Positions 1 to 9,549 of a DNA stretch of 64,000 nucleotides are shown here, one piece after another (position 1 is the first letter of the stretch; every line of letters begins with the position of its first letter). The DNA is from Gilliamella sp. WF3-4 (GTDB taxonomy: Bacteria > Pseudomonadota > Gammaproteobacteria > Enterobacterales > Orbaceae): positions 124,001 to 188,000 of the forward strand of contig NZ_LZGW01000017.1 in assembly GCF_001690275.1 (NCBI RefSeq). Reading direction: 5' to 3'. Made by a program: the position numbers and the translations under genes. The notes beneath the pieces are model-generated. The model made no database searches. It was not told the origin of the DNA and saw nothing but the letters and a program-made list of their open reading frames with translations.

Positions 1-1134
1 GTGCGCAGTACCTAAAAATAAGCCATATTCACCCTTTTGTAACTGATCACGTAAAGCACGATAAGCAATTGCGCCATGTGGTTCGGATAAATAGCCTTTT
101 TGATCGAGTTCACAAACGGTTTGTTTAGCAACTTCATCAGAAACCGCCGCATGAGCCAGTGATTTAAGATCCCAACCTTCACGCTGATAAATTTCTTCAA
201 TTCTAGGCCAGTTATTGGGTTGACTAACATCCATTGCATTAGATAGCGTTGCAATTGTTGCATGTGGTTCCCATTTACCAGTTTCTAAATATCGAGGTAC
301 TGTATCATTCGCATTAGTTGCTGCAATAAAACGCTTAATTGGTAAGCCCATGGTTTTTGCAAGTAGCCCAGCGGTTAAATCACCAAAGTTGCCACTTGGA
401 ACAGAAATAACTAATTGCTCACGTTGTTTGGGGGGTAATTGAGCGTAAGCTTCAAAATAGTAACATATTTGAGCGAGTAATCGGCTGATATTGATCGAAT
501 TAGCAGAGTTCAAACCAATTTTAGTTTTTAATTCTTCATCATCAAATGCCTTTTTCACTAATGCTTGGCAGGCATCAAAATCACTTTTGATGGCAATGGT
601 ATGAATATTATCACCAAGTGTACAAAAGAGTTTTTCTTGTAATGGGCTGATTTTTCCTTCAGGGTATAAAATAACGGCCCGAATATTCGGCAAATGATAA
701 AATGCATGGGCGACAGCTGCGCCTGTATCGCCAGATGTCGCAGTTAAAATAGTGATTTTTTTATCTGCTGCTACTTGAACTAATGCTTGTGCCATAAATC
801 GCCCACCAAAATCTTTAAATGCTAGTGTGGGACCATGATAAAGCTCTAATGAGCCAATATCTGCTTCAACGGATGTTATGGGGGCAGGAAATTGAAAAGC
901 ATTTTTAACTAGTCTGTACATATCATCACTGCTAATTTCATCACCAATAAAAGCAGATAATATTTTGGCGCTACGAGTAACAAAATCAAGATTTAATAAT
1001 GATTCAATTTCGTTTATGGAAAATTTAGGGAGTTCTTGGGGAAAGAATAGGCCTTGGCCTTTTCCTAATCCTTGTTGTACCGCTTGAGAAAAACTAACTT
1101 GTTCTGAATGATCTTTTAAGTTATATAATTTCAT
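1..1134 (-). CDS. thrC: Threonine synthase, C-terminus cut off by window edge
   Basis: PLP enzyme that converts O-phosphohomoserine to threonine, the last step of the pathway. The frame reads from an ATG at 1134 without a stop to base 1, giving 378 codons. The E. coli enzyme is about 428 residues, so roughly 50 C-terminal residues lie outside the window. Seen: the N-terminus MKLYNLKDHSEQVSFSQAV, the PLP-lysine segment TLAFKDFGGRFMAQAL, the conserved stretch LNSANSINISRLLAQICYYF, and GEYGLFLGTAH at the window edge. It follows thrB after a 114-base gap containing a hairpin, whereas in E. coli thrB and thrC nearly abut. The frame is open throughout. Identity is very secure. Confidence 0.97.
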   Translation of the reverse strand, partial: MKLYNLKDHSEQVSFSQAVQQGLGKGQGLFFPQELPKFSINEIESLLNLDFVTRSAKILSAFIGDEISSDDMYRLVKNAFQFPAPITSVEADIGSLELYHGPTLAFKDFGGRFMAQALVQVAADKKITILTATSGDTGAAVAHAFYHLPNIRAVILYPEGKISPLQEKLFCTLGDNIHTIAIKSDFDACQALVKKAFDDEELKTKIGLNSANSINISRLLAQICYYFEAYAQLPPKQREQLVISVPSGNFGDLTAGLLAKTMGLPIKRFIAATNANDTVPRYLETGKWEPHATIATLSNAMDVSQPNNWPRIEEIYQREGWDLKSLAHAAVSDEVAKQTVCELDQKGYLSEPHGAIAYRALRDQLQKGEYGLFLGTAH

Positions 1135-1170
1135 AATTATGTTCCGGTTATCTTTAATCTTTAATCTTTC

Positions 1171-1204
1171 ACTTTTACTGCTATCAGCTTGAACAGTAAA
1201 AAGT
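1171..1204 (-). other. Hairpin in the thrB-thrC gap
   Basis: Arms ACTTTTACTG (1171-1180) and CAGTAAAAAGT (1194-1204) pair almost perfectly, with one extra A, around a 13-base loop. On the thr transcript it lies between the thrB stop and the thrC start. No strong U-tract follows in the minus direction, so it is more likely a processing or stability element than a full terminator. A short direct repeat of TCTTTAA lies just beside it (1151-1168). Confidence 0.45.
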
Positions 1205-1248
1205 TAACGTATTTTTTAGATTTAGTCCTGTTTTTATAATAAATAAAC

Positions 1249-2187
1249 TTAAATAATTCTTGCGCCTAGGGGATCTATTTTACAAATATGGGTAAAGCCT
1301 TCATCATTTTGTAAATAACAATGTTTAAGCAGTAATTCAATTTGTTGTGCCGTTTCAAGTTGATCTGCAATGACAAACATTGTTGGACCTGAGCCAGAAA
1401 TTCCCGATGCTAGAGCTCCGAGCTGTTTGACCCGTTTTTGTATTTCATCAAAGCTAGGTAATAATTGTTTGCGGTAAGGTTCAGCAATATTATCAACAAG
1501 CATTGCCGAAGCCAATTTAGGTTGTTTGGTATAACAAGCATGCAAAAAACCACCCACATAGCGACCGTGTGCTACGCAATCCGCTTTTTGATATTGAGCC
1601 GGTAATATTGCTCGTGCTTCAGCGGTTGAAACCTTAATACCGGGGTATGCCATCACCCAATACCAATCTTCAAAATGAGGTATTGATTCGCTAATTATGC
1701 CTATTTCATCAAGGATAAGTTGCATTCCACCTAAATAGCAGGGTGCCACATTATCATAATGCACGCTACCCGAAATGCGTCCTTCAAGCTTCCCCATCAT
1801 TGTAAGCATTTCAAACTCATTAAATGGTTTATCAAAAAACTCATTTAAGGCAACAAATGCGCCAACCACAGAGCAAGCACTTGATCCTAATCCCGAACCT
1901 ATTGGCATATTTTTTTCAAGAGTCATACTGACGGGCAATGTTTTACCCATTGCTTGACAAAAATACTGCCAGCATTGATAAACAATATTGTTTTTGGGAT
2001 CATTGGGGAGGTTTTTCACAAATGAGCCTTTGCTAGTTAACAAAAATTTGCTAGCAGGTTCAACAGTGATACAATCGCCAAGCATCACACCACTAATAGG
2101 GCTAATTGCTGCACCTAATATATCAAAGCCAACACTAATATTAGCCATTGATGCAGGCGCATAAACAGTTAAAGATTTATGATTCAT
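1249..2187 (-). CDS. thrB: Homoserine kinase
   Basis: GHMP-family kinase that phosphorylates homoserine to O-phosphohomoserine for ThrC. It is 312 residues, the usual length. The GHMP ATP-binding loop [10 protein letters not shown] is at residues 95-104, the N-terminal substrate strand [15 protein letters not shown] is at 8-22, and the C-terminal [14 protein letters not shown] motif of the family is present. The ATG directly follows the thrA stop codon with no intervening base, which suggests translational coupling. It is the second gene of the thrABC operon and is controlled by the leader attenuator at 4804-4924. Confidence 0.97.
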   Translation of the reverse strand: MNHKSLTVYAPASMANISVGFDILGAAISPISGVMLGDCITVEPASKFLLTSKGSFVKNLPNDPKNNIVYQCWQYFCQAMGKTLPVSMTLEKNMPIGSGLGSSACSVVGAFVALNEFFDKPFNEFEMLTMMGKLEGRISGSVHYDNVAPCYLGGMQLILDEIGIISESIPHFEDWYWVMAYPGIKVSTAEARAILPAQYQKADCVAHGRYVGGFLHACYTKQPKLASAMLVDNIAEPYRKQLLPSFDEIQKRVKQLGALASGISGSGPTMFVIADQLETAQQIELLLKHCYLQNDEGFTHICKIDPLGARII

Positions 2188-4644
2188 TTAGCCTCCTATT
2201 TTGCCTGATGTGGTACGTAAAATATCAGCAAAAACACCCGCAGCGGTAACATCATTACCAGCGCCATAGCCTCGTAATACGAGTGGTATAGGTTGGTAAT
2301 AACGCGTATAGAAAGCTAAGGCATTTTCACCATTTTTGACTTTATAAAGAGGATCTTCGCTATCAACGGCTTCAATCTTAACATGGCATTGCTTGTTTTC
2401 TATACTGCCAACATAGCGTAGAACTTTGCCTTTTTTTGCGGCTTGTTCTGATTTTTCTTTAAACACGGCATCCAATTGTGGCAATTGTTTCATAAACTCA
2501 TCAAGGCTACCTTGTGTATACTCAACAGGTAGAACAGATTCGACATTGATTTGATCAAGCTCTAATTGTAATCCTGCTTCTCGAGCTAAAATTAATAGTT
2601 TTCTCGCCACGTCAGTGCCTGATAAATCATCACGAGGATCAGGTTCAGTAAAACCTTTCTCTTTAGCCAATTTAGTTGCTTCAGACAATAACATGCCTTC
2701 ATCAAGTTTACCAAAGATGAAAGAAAGTGAACCTGACAATATACCTGAAAATTTAATAAGCTCATCCCCTGCATTGAGTAGATTTTGTAAGTTTTCAATA
2801 ACAGGTAATCCAGCGCCAACATTAGTATCGTACTGGAATTTTCGTTTACTTTTTGCCGCTTCTTGGCGTAAACGCAAATAATAAGCCATTGAACTGGTAT
2901 TGGCTTTCTTATTTGGCGTGACGACATGAAAGCCATTAGCTAAAAAGTCCGCATATTTATCAGATACTTCACTACTTGATGTACAATCGACTAGAATGGG
3001 GTTGAGTAATCGATTATTTTTAGCAAACTCAATAATTCCGTCTAACGTGTAACTATGTTCACTTTGTCTGATTTGATCTCGCCAATTGGTCAGATCAATA
3101 CCATCACGGTTAAGGATATTATGTTTAGAATTAAATAGCCCACAGACACGAAGATCGATCTGTTTGTTTTTTAGCCATTTTTGCTGACGATTAATTTGAT
3201 CAATAAGCGCACCACCAACGCCACCAACACCAATAACAAATACATCAAGCATTTTGTCCGTACCAAATAACATTTGGTGAGCAACTCTTACGCCCATTAT
3301 GGCAACATCATTATCAACCACAACAGAAATTGAGCGCTCAGATGAACCTTGTGCAATAGCGACAATATTAATATTCGCTCTGGCTAGGGCTGTAAAAAAG
3401 TTAGCTGATAAGCCTCGTAATGTACGCATACCATCACCGACAACTGAGATAATTGCTTGTTTTTCAATGACTTCAATAGGTTCAAGTAAACCATCTTTTA
3501 GCTCCAGGAAAAATTCATCATTTAATGCCTCTTCAGCTCGGCTGAGCTCAGTTTGTGGTACACAAAAACTAATACTATATTCTGATGAAGATTGGGTAAT
3601 AAGCACCACTGAAATGCCGGCATAAGACATGGCAGAAAAAACGCGAGCCGACATACCCACCATGCCCTTTAAGCCAGGGCCAGAGACGTTAATCATTGCC
3701 ATATTATTTAAATTAGTAATGCCTTTTACTGGTGTTGTTGAATCAACAACATTGGCACCGATTAATGTACCTGGTGCATCAGGATTATTTGTGTTTTTAA
3801 TTAAGCAAGGAATTTGAAATTGAGCAATAGGTAAAATCGTTCTTGGGTGAAGAACTTTGGCGCCAAAATAAGAAAGCTCCATTGCCTCTTGATAAGATAG
3901 AGTCTTAAGGAGTTTTGCATCAGGCACAGTACGGGGATCACAAGTATAAACACCATCGACATCAGTCCATATTTCACAACTATTAGCACGCAGACACGCA
4001 GCTAGTACCGAGGCAGAGTAATCCGAACCATTACGCCCGAGAGCAACGAGCTCACCTTTATCATTACCCGCAGTAAAACCAGGCATTAAAATTATATGAT
4101 TTTGGGGAATATGCATTTCACTAAGTCGGCGTGAAGACTCTGCAATATCGACGGTTGATTCTAAATAGTTGCCTTCAGCAATTAGCATTGCTACTGGGTT
4201 TATTACAGTAACTAAATGCCCCTTAGCCTTAAGCAGTTCTTCCATAATGGCAATAGAGAGTTTTTCGCCACGGCAGATAATTGATGCATTAATGCTATCA
4301 GGGCATTGGCCTAATAAAGCGATCCCCTTAAGTAGTTGCTTAACATTGTTTAATTCATCAAGTGCAAAGCGCTTCATCTGTTCATAAGCAAAATTAGGTT
4401 GTGCTTTTGCAATTCCTTCTAGTAAATTAGCAAAGATTTTTTCAGCATCACAGATATTATTTTGTATATCCTGCCCAGCAACCGTTTTTTCTACCATTGC
4501 AACTAAATGATTAGTAATTTTAGCTGGTGCGGATAAAACCGTTGCGTTTTGCTCTTGTTTAGCATTATTTTCGATAATCTCTGCAACGCGTAAAAAACGT
4601 TCTGCGTTAGCGACAGATGTTCCTCCAAATTTTAAAACTTTCAT
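2188..4644 (-). CDS. thrA: Bifunctional aspartokinase I / homoserine dehydrogenase I
   Basis: It catalyses the first and third steps from aspartate to threonine: aspartate phosphorylation and reduction of aspartate semialdehyde to homoserine. It has 818 residues (E. coli 820). Aspartokinase domain: [13 protein letters not shown] at residues 5-17 and the substrate region [15 protein letters not shown]. Two ACT regulatory segments follow (one around [18 protein letters not shown], the second around [18 protein letters not shown]). The homoserine dehydrogenase domain starts near residue 466 with the NAD(P) loop [11 protein letters not shown]. The paired ACT domains imply feedback control by threonine as in E. 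coli. It is first in the operon, and transcription is probably controlled by the upstream attenuator. Confidence 0.97.
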   Translation of the reverse strand: MKVLKFGGTSVANAERFLRVAEIIENNAKQEQNATVLSAPAKITNHLVAMVEKTVAGQDIQNNICDAEKIFANLLEGIAKAQPNFAYEQMKRFALDELNNVKQLLKGIALLGQCPDSINASIICRGEKLSIAIMEELLKAKGHLVTVINPVAMLIAEGNYLESTVDIAESSRRLSEMHIPQNHIILMPGFTAGNDKGELVALGRNGSDYSASVLAACLRANSCEIWTDVDGVYTCDPRTVPDAKLLKTLSYQEAMELSYFGAKVLHPRTILPIAQFQIPCLIKNTNNPDAPGTLIGANVVDSTTPVKGITNLNNMAMINVSGPGLKGMVGMSARVFSAMSYAGISVVLITQSSSEYSISFCVPQTELSRAEEALNDEFFLELKDGLLEPIEVIEKQAIISVVGDGMRTLRGLSANFFTALARANINIVAIAQGSSERSISVVVDNDVAIMGVRVAHQMLFGTDKMLDVFVIGVGGVGGALIDQINRQQKWLKNKQIDLRVCGLFNSKHNILNRDGIDLTNWRDQIRQSEHSYTLDGIIEFAKNNRLLNPILVDCTSSSEVSDKYADFLANGFHVVTPNKKANTSSMAYYLRLRQEAAKSKRKFQYDTNVGAGLPVIENLQNLLNAGDELIKFSGILSGSLSFIFGKLDEGMLLSEATKLAKEKGFTEPDPRDDLSGTDVARKLLILAREAGLQLELDQINVESVLPVEYTQGSLDEFMKQLPQLDAVFKEKSEQAAKKGKVLRYVGSIENKQCHVKIEAVDSEDPLYKVKNGENALAFYTRYYQPIPLVLRGYGAGNDVTAAGVFADILRTTSGKIGG

Positions 4645-4803
4645 ATCACACCTTTACTTATTGTTCTAATTTATGCCTGTTACCATTCAAAATACCTTTT
4701 ACCTAAAAACATCAGTGGTTTAAAAGTAGTAATAAGAAATCAAAATATTAAAATTTTATCTTTCTTTACTCTTATGGTTTTTGAACCTGTTTTTATAAAA
4801 ACT

Positions 4804-4860
4804 AAAAACCCGCCTATTTTGGCGGGTTTTTTATATTTTCAAGGAAAAATTAACCCGCCC
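4804..4860 (-). promoter_or_regulatory. thr operon attenuator (antiterminator/terminator)
   Basis: Three segments, read in the direction of transcription. A is GGGCGGGTT (4860-4852), B is AACCCGCC (4828-4821), and C is GGCGGGTTTTT (4814-4804), followed by a T-rich tail. B:C forms a terminator with loop AAAATA. A:B forms an alternative 8-base-pair stem that excludes it. Segment A spans the last codons and stop of the leader peptide at 4850-4924, so a ribosome finishing the peptide would mask A and let the terminator form, while a ribosome stalled on the Ile or Thr codons would leave A free. This is the classical amino-acid attenuation logic. The pairing is seen in the sequence; the regulation is inferred. 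Confidence 0.85.
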
Positions 4861-4924
4861 TATATTGAATAATAGTGCTTAAGGTGCTAATAATGTTTGA
4901 AATCATCATTATCATTTTCATCAT
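4850..4924 (-). CDS. thrL: thr operon leader peptide
   Basis: A 24-codon reading frame upstream of thrA. It contains six Ile codons, two Thr, three Ser and five Met, and includes the stretch SNIISTLSTII. It ends in AGG-GCG-GGT-TAA inside the attenuator. E. coli ThrL is 21 residues, rich in Thr and Ile, and also ends in an Ala-Gly pair. An AGGA element sits just before the first ATG (4924). The second ATG (4921) has the better spacing and may be the true start. The Met-rich N-terminus is unusual and could add methionine sensing, which is speculative. The frame is too short for routine gene finders. Confidence 0.85.
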   Translation of the reverse strand: MMKMIMMISNIISTLSTIIQYRAG

Positions 4925-4966
4925 TTTCCTAATTAAATTTATTTTTTAAACGCTAAAAACAAAACA

Positions 4967-4992
4967 GCCTGACATTTTCATGTCAGGCTGTA
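4967..4992 (-). terminator. Rho-independent terminator after the 4996-5325 gene
   Basis: Perfect inverted repeat CAGCCTGACA / TGTCAGGCTG with a six-base loop. On the minus strand it is followed by TTTTGTTTTT. It lies immediately after the stop codon of the small unknown gene and just upstream of the thr leader, so it insulates the thr operon. Confidence 0.85.
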
Positions 4993-4995
4993 ATT

Positions 4996-5325
4996 TTAAA
5001 AAAACTTTTTGCTATTTTCGTACTCATTAACAACTTTATTCAATGCTTGATAGATACTTTCAGTATCTTGCTTTTTTAACGCTTCATCAAGAATATTAAG
5101 ATACGATAACATTAGCTTTTGATTGTCTTCTGCAAACTTTGGTGAAATTTCCTGATCTTCATATAGCATGACATAAGTGCGTGCAAATCCAAAAATCAAA
5201 AAATAGACCGCTGCATTTTTTGTATCTTCTTGAATTAATGTTTGCATAGCGTTACGCAGTTTTACATAACTGTCTGTGCCTGGTAAACTTGCCGCAAATG
5301 TTTTAGTTACTTCAGTAAATACCAT
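4996..5325 (-). CDS. Small protein of unknown function
   Basis: I do not recognise this family. The best start is the ATG at 5325 (MVFTEVTKTF), giving 109 residues, because a GAGG element lies nine bases upstream. The frame could be extended to a TTG at 5340, but that extension includes the ribosome binding site. The protein looks mostly alpha-helical and soluble, with no signal peptide or membrane segment. A charged stretch lies near the middle (YEDQEISPKFAEDNQKL) and Lys/Glu-rich helices at the end. It is a single gene with its own strong terminator, between ydfG and the thr operon, which share no obvious function with it. It is probably a real gene, conserved in close relatives. Confidence 0.7.
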   Translation of the reverse strand: MVFTEVTKTFAASLPGTDSYVKLRNAMQTLIQEDTKNAAVYFLIFGFARTYVMLYEDQEISPKFAEDNQKLMLSYLNILDEALKKQDTESIYQALNKVVNEYENSKKFF

Positions 5326-5470
5326 TACGATTAACCTCAATCAAAACCACAAGAAAAAAGAATAGCAACCCTAAAGCAGAAGTGCAAGCCTATTTTGTTC
5401 TTCAAATCTATTTTTTATTATTAAAGGGAGCGAGCATTTATAATTTACCTCCACAGTCAATACGTTTTAA

Positions 5471-6226
5471 TTACTCACTTTCTTTGTAAAGTGCTAATCC
5501 TGCTGGAGCTTGAGCAACTGGCATTATCTCTAGTGAATTGACATTAAAATGTGCTGGCGTATTAACTAACCAAGAAATGGTATTTGCAATATCTTCTGGT
5601 GTTATATAATCAATACCTTTGTATACAGCGGCTGCTTGATCATTATTGCCATGAAACCTGACATTAGAAAATTCAGTGCCTCCACATAACCCTGGTTCAA
5701 TATTGGTGACTCTGATTTTTTTTCCTAAAAGATCAGTGCGTAAATTAGCGCTAAATTGTTTTACAAATGCTTTTGTTGCACCGTATACATTTCCACCTTT
5801 ATAAGCATAGGTACCAGCTACTGAGCCAATATTAATAATGTAACCAAAGTTGCGCTCAACCATACTAGGTAAAATTTGATGAGTTAAATGAATTAATCCC
5901 ATTATATTAGTTTGAATCATTGTTTCCCAATCATTGAAATCAGCTTGGTAAGCTGGTTCTAATCCTAAAGCCAATCCTGCATTGTTAATTAAAATATCGA
6001 TAGGTTGAAATGCTTTAGGAAGCTGTAACAATATTGATTCTATTGCATCTTTTTTTGTAACATCCAAAGTTAAAAAGGTAAAGTTTATTCCTAATTCATC
6101 TGCTAATTTTTGTAACTTATCTCCACGTCGAGCAACACCAATCACTTTATAGCCGTCAGCAACGAGCTTACGACAAATTGCTTGACCAAATCCGGATGAA
6201 GCACCTGTAACTAAAGCGATATTCAT
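5471..6226 (-). CDS. ydfG: NADP-dependent 3-hydroxy acid dehydrogenase (SDR family), YdfG
   Basis: Short-chain dehydrogenase of 251 residues. In E. coli, YdfG oxidises L-allo-threonine, L-serine and 3-hydroxy acids and reduces malonic semialdehyde. Seen: cofactor loop TGASSGFG at 7-14, Arg residues at 33-34 (ARRGDK) that favour NADP, NNAG at 81-84, and the catalytic Ser135 and Tyr148-x3-Lys152. The segment EPGLCGGTEFSNVRF matches YdfG closely. It appears monocistronic, with about 180 bases upstream containing the uspA terminator. Substrate assignment rests on family similarity. Confidence 0.9.
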   Translation of the reverse strand: MNIALVTGASSGFGQAICRKLVADGYKVIGVARRGDKLQKLADELGINFTFLTLDVTKKDAIESILLQLPKAFQPIDILINNAGLALGLEPAYQADFNDWETMIQTNIMGLIHLTHQILPSMVERNFGYIINIGSVAGTYAYKGGNVYGATKAFVKQFSANLRTDLLGKKIRVTNIEPGLCGGTEFSNVRFHGNNDQAAAVYKGIDYITPEDIANTISWLVNTPAHFNVNSLEIMPVAQAPAGLALYKESE

Positions 6227-6374
6227 AATAAGCCTCCTTATCGGTTAAACAACGGTTTACGTATATTTCCATAAACTGTGATATGCATAAACAAAAAAGA
6301 TACAAATAAAAATAGAGTAAAGCACATAATTTCTTGAAATGATTTTACAAAATATTTATTTAATACCTAAAAAA

Positions 6375-6395
6375 AACCCGCTAATTAAGCGGGTT
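6375..6395 (-). terminator. Terminator of uspA
   Basis: Inverted repeat AACCCGCT / AGCGGGTT around a five-base loop. On the minus strand it is followed by a run of T residues (complement of 6369-6376). It starts about 14 bases after the uspA stop codon. Confidence 0.85.
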
Positions 6396-6408
6396 GATAT
6401 TTAATATT

Positions 6409-6861
6409 TCATGTAGCAGGTTCTTCTGCGGGTTCTTCATCTTTCAATGGAACAATCAATGTATCGATATGTGTATTATTAATAAGTTGACGAGCAGAAG
6501 ACATTAACTTACTCCAAAAGTCTTGATGATGGCCACACACGACAAGATCAGCGCCATATTCGTGAATTGCTTCAATTAATACTTGGTCAAATTCTCCATT
6601 TCCTGAAAGAGTATGAGCAATAGGATAACCCGCATCGTCGGCCAATTTATTTAAAGCAACGTGCGCATCTTGAGTAATTCGGTCTTTCATATCATTCATA
6701 TTAATATCAACCAAACCAGTATAAAGATCTGAATAATTAATACCAACATGAATCAATGATATTTGAGCATTATATGGTCTAGCCATAGAAACAGCTTTTT
6801 CGACAAGAACTTCACTTTCAGGTGATAAATCTACTGCGACTAATATATGTTTATAAGCCAT
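6409..6861 (-). CDS. uspA: Universal stress protein A
   Basis: Cytoplasmic dimeric stress protein of 150 residues (E. coli 144). The N-terminus [20 protein letters not shown] and the C-terminal block [20 protein letters not shown] are nearly identical to E. coli UspA. The only notable difference is an extended acidic tail ending EEPAEEPAT. Like E. coli UspA, it lacks the canonical G-2x-G-9x-G-S/T ATP-binding motif of the ATP-binding Usp class. It lies directly downstream of pitA on the same strand. In E. coli the two genes are also neighbours (with uspB between), so the linkage is conserved. No uspB is visible here. Confidence 0.95.
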   Translation of the reverse strand: MAYKHILVAVDLSPESEVLVEKAVSMARPYNAQISLIHVGINYSDLYTGLVDINMNDMKDRITQDAHVALNKLADDAGYPIAHTLSGNGEFDQVLIEAIHEYGADLVVCGHHQDFWSKLMSSARQLINNTHIDTLIVPLKDEEPAEEPAT

Positions 6862-6926
6862 GATATTTTACTCCTTCCTATTTTTAAAGCCCAAATAAAT
6901 TGAAAACCAGTTCTCTATTTTTACTC

Positions 6927-8441
6927 CTAAATTAATTTTTGAGCAAGCCAAAAAAGTGATCCAGATAGCAAAATTGAAATTGGAAGTGTTAAAATCCAAG
7001 TTAATGCGATACTTTTGATTGTTTTACTTTGTACTCCACCACCATCAACAATCATCGTTCCAGCAACTGAGGAAGAAAGAACTTGGGTTGTTGATACTGG
7101 CATGCCAGTATAGCTTGCAATTCCAATTGATAAAGCTGTTGTGATTTGTGCTGATACTCCCTGAGCATAAGTCATGCCTTTTTTACCAATTTTTTCACCA
7201 ATAGTAATAGCTACACGGCGCCATCCTATCATTGTTCCAACTGCCAATGCTGAAGCTACGGCAACGATAATCCAAACAGGCGCATATTCGACAGTTTTAA
7301 GCAGATCATTATTCAAAGATTTTAAATATTGTTTATCTTCTGGTGTCACGTTAGGTTGTTTAGCAACATGCGAAACCGTGTCAGATAAACAGAGTAATAT
7401 ACGTCTAGTTTGTGAACGTTGTTCTACCGTAAGTGACTGATAATCACTAATTTTATTGAATAAATTATTAGCAATCGCTAATGTGGTATATGAACGCGAA
7501 TAATCACAATGATATTTATTCAAGTCGCCTTCTGGAACACTCGTATCTAACAGTGGTTGTTTACCTATTATCGTTGTTAAATCGTCATTATGGGTAACAA
7601 AATACTCTTGAATATTGTGAATAGCATTACGAGTATTTGTAATATCATAGGTAGATGCACTCATGTTAACAATAAACCCTGCTGGAGCTATGCCCATCAA
7701 CACTAACATCAATAAGCCAATACCTTTCTGGCCGTCATTGGCTCCATGAGAAAAACTTACGCCAGCAGCCGAGATAATGAGCATAATACGAATCCAAAAA
7801 GGAGGTTTCTTCTTGCCATAGAGTTTTTCACGTTGCTCTGGCGTCATAAATATTCGCTCGCGTTTTTTACTACTTTTTTTACTTTGTCCTTTACGAGTCC
7901 AATATTTTCGTAGTAAAAATATCATTAGACCTGCAATCACAAGGCCAACAGCAGGGGAGACAATCAATGATAAAAAGATATGAATCATCTTAGGAATATT
8001 AAGGGCATTTATTATTGATGTATCCATAATAAATGCGTTAGCAATTGCCACGCCAATAATCGAACCAATTAGGGTATGTGAGCTTGATGCAGGAATACCT
8101 ACATACCATGTTCCAAGATTCCAAATAATGGCTGCAAATAAAATAGAAAAAACCATTGCAAGCCCATGAGCAGAACTTACATTAAGTAATAAATCAGTTG
8201 GCAATAGATGGACTATAGCATAAGCAACACTCAGTCCACCAAGTAGAACACCAAAAAAGTTGAACATGCCCGCCATAAAAACAGCGAGTTGTTCTTTTAA
8301 TGCTCTTGTGTAGATTACAGTCGCAACGGCATTAGCTGTGTCATGAAATCCATTAATTGCTTCATAAAAAAGGACAAAAAACAGCGCCAAAAATAAAAAT
8401 AGAATGGTCGAAAATTCTAATTCAGCAAATAGAGGTAACAT
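6927..8441 (-). CDS. pitA: Low-affinity inorganic phosphate transporter
   Basis: Inner-membrane metal-phosphate:H+ symporter of the PHO4/Pit family. The start is the ATG at 8441 ([11 protein letters not shown]), giving 504 residues against 499 in E. coli. The open frame runs on to 8552, but that part overlaps the upstream gene and encodes nothing Pit-like. Both signature repeats are present: [11 protein letters not shown] in the N-terminal half and [12 protein letters not shown] in the second half. A long cytoplasmic insert (about residues 205-250) is rich in Lys and Arg. About ten hydrophobic segments are visible. The gene lies 68 bases downstream of yfeH and is followed by uspA. Confidence 0.93.
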   Translation of the reverse strand: MLPLFAELEFSTILFLFLALFFVLFYEAINGFHDTANAVATVIYTRALKEQLAVFMAGMFNFFGVLLGGLSVAYAIVHLLPTDLLLNVSSAHGLAMVFSILFAAIIWNLGTWYVGIPASSSHTLIGSIIGVAIANAFIMDTSIINALNIPKMIHIFLSLIVSPAVGLVIAGLMIFLLRKYWTRKGQSKKSSKKRERIFMTPEQREKLYGKKKPPFWIRIMLIISAAGVSFSHGANDGQKGIGLLMLVLMGIAPAGFIVNMSASTYDITNTRNAIHNIQEYFVTHNDDLTTIIGKQPLLDTSVPEGDLNKYHCDYSRSYTTLAIANNLFNKISDYQSLTVEQRSQTRRILLCLSDTVSHVAKQPNVTPEDKQYLKSLNNDLLKTVEYAPVWIIVAVASALAVGTMIGWRRVAITIGEKIGKKGMTYAQGVSAQITTALSIGIASYTGMPVSTTQVLSSSVAGTMIVDGGGVQSKTIKSIALTWILTLPISILLSGSLFWLAQKLI

Positions 8442-8509
8442 AATATATCTTTCTGTTGTTAATATCCCCCCTATTATCCTTGAGAATAGGGTAATGAGCA
8501 AAACAAATT

Positions 8510-9481
8510 TTAAATTTTTCGTTTTGCATAACGCTCCGCTAAAATGGCACAAACCATTAATTGAACTTGATGAAAAATCATTAATGGTAAAATGATTATC
8601 CCTGTTATAGACATTGGGAAAATAATACTAGCCATTGGAATACCACTTGCTAAACTTTTTTTCGAGCCACAAAATACAATAGTAATTTCGTCTTCTTTAC
8701 TAAAGCCAAGTAATCTTGAAACATAGGTTGTTATTAACAAGACAATAGTTAATAACATAATAGAGTAAAAAATAATTTCTAAAAGTGATAAAAAGCTAAT
8801 TTGAGACCAAATGCCATTTGCGACGGCATCACTAAAGGCAACATATACAACTAATAAAATTGAGAGGCGATCAATTTTAGAAATGGTACTTTTATATTTA
8901 TCCATCCATTTACTAATGAAATGCCTTGATAAATGACCCAGTATAAATGGCAACATAAGTTTAAGCATGATAGAGATAATAGCATCTAGCATATTCATAG
9001 AATTCGAGGCTTGGGTATGCATCAATAAGCCAACCAAAATAGGGGTAATAAATACGCCTAAAAATGTTGACGCTGAGGCGCTACAAATAGCCGCAGCAAC
9101 GTTACCTTTTGCTATGGAGGTAAAGGCTATAGCGGATTGAACAGTTGCGGGTAGTACACAAAGATAAACAAAACCTAAATAAAGATTTTGCGGTAAAAAA
9201 GTGGGAACCAATATTTGCATCATTACTCCTAGAACAGGAAAGATAACAAAAGTGGTCATAAAAATAACTAAATGTAATCGCCAATTTTTTATACCAATAA
9301 CAATCGCTTGGAAAGAAAGCTTGGCACCGTGCATAAAAAAGAGCAAGCCAATAGCAAAGGTAGTCAGATTTTCAAAAAAAACTTTAGTCTGCCCTTTACA
9401 TGGTAAAAAACTAGCTGTAATTACGACACAAATTAACGTTAACAGAAATGGATCGATTTTAAAACGTTGTAGGATATTCAT
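8510..9481 (-). CDS. yfeH: Bile acid:sodium symporter-family transporter, YfeH-like
   Basis: Multi-pass membrane protein of 323 residues (E. coli YfeH about 332) in the SBF-like/DUF4137 branch. Seen: [20 protein letters not shown] near the N-terminus, the conserved [20 protein letters not shown], and [20 protein letters not shown] with the family's FCGSKKSL motif. The real substrate of this branch is not settled, so the bile-acid label reflects homology only. The C-terminal coding end overlaps the false N-terminal extension of pitA. The start ATG at 9481 lies 69 bases from the rpoD stop, with a terminator in between. Confidence 0.88.
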   Translation of the reverse strand: MNILQRFKIDPFLLTLICVVITASFLPCKGQTKVFFENLTTFAIGLLFFMHGAKLSFQAIVIGIKNWRLHLVIFMTTFVIFPVLGVMMQILVPTFLPQNLYLGFVYLCVLPATVQSAIAFTSIAKGNVAAAICSASASTFLGVFITPILVGLLMHTQASNSMNMLDAIISIMLKLMLPFILGHLSRHFISKWMDKYKSTISKIDRLSILLVVYVAFSDAVANGIWSQISFLSLLEIIFYSIMLLTIVLLITTYVSRLLGFSKEDEITIVFCGSKKSLASGIPMASIIFPMSITGIIILPLMIFHQVQLMVCAILAERYAKRKI

Positions 9482-9510
9482 AGTTTTGCTTTTAGTCTAA
9501 TTAGTAAAAA

Positions 9511-9536
9511 AAATCGCCACGATTGTGGCGATTTTT
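9511..9536 (-). terminator. Terminator of the rpsU-dnaG-rpoD operon
   Basis: Inverted repeat ATCGCCAC / GTGGCGAT with loop GATT, flanked by A-rich and T-rich runs on both sides, so it can act in either direction. It begins about 14 bases after the rpoD stop. Confidence 0.85.
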
Positions 9537-9549
9537 ATAGGTAATAACT

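Noticed and set aside
4925-4966. Possible -35/-10 pair for the thr promoter (TTGTTT and a TAAATT-like element)
   Set aside because: Spacing and match are poor in this AT-rich stretch; I could not choose a hexamer pair with confidence.
8442-8552. N-terminal extension of the pitA frame
   Set aside because: It overlaps the yfeH coding end, has no Pit homology, and the ATG at 8441 gives the normal family length.
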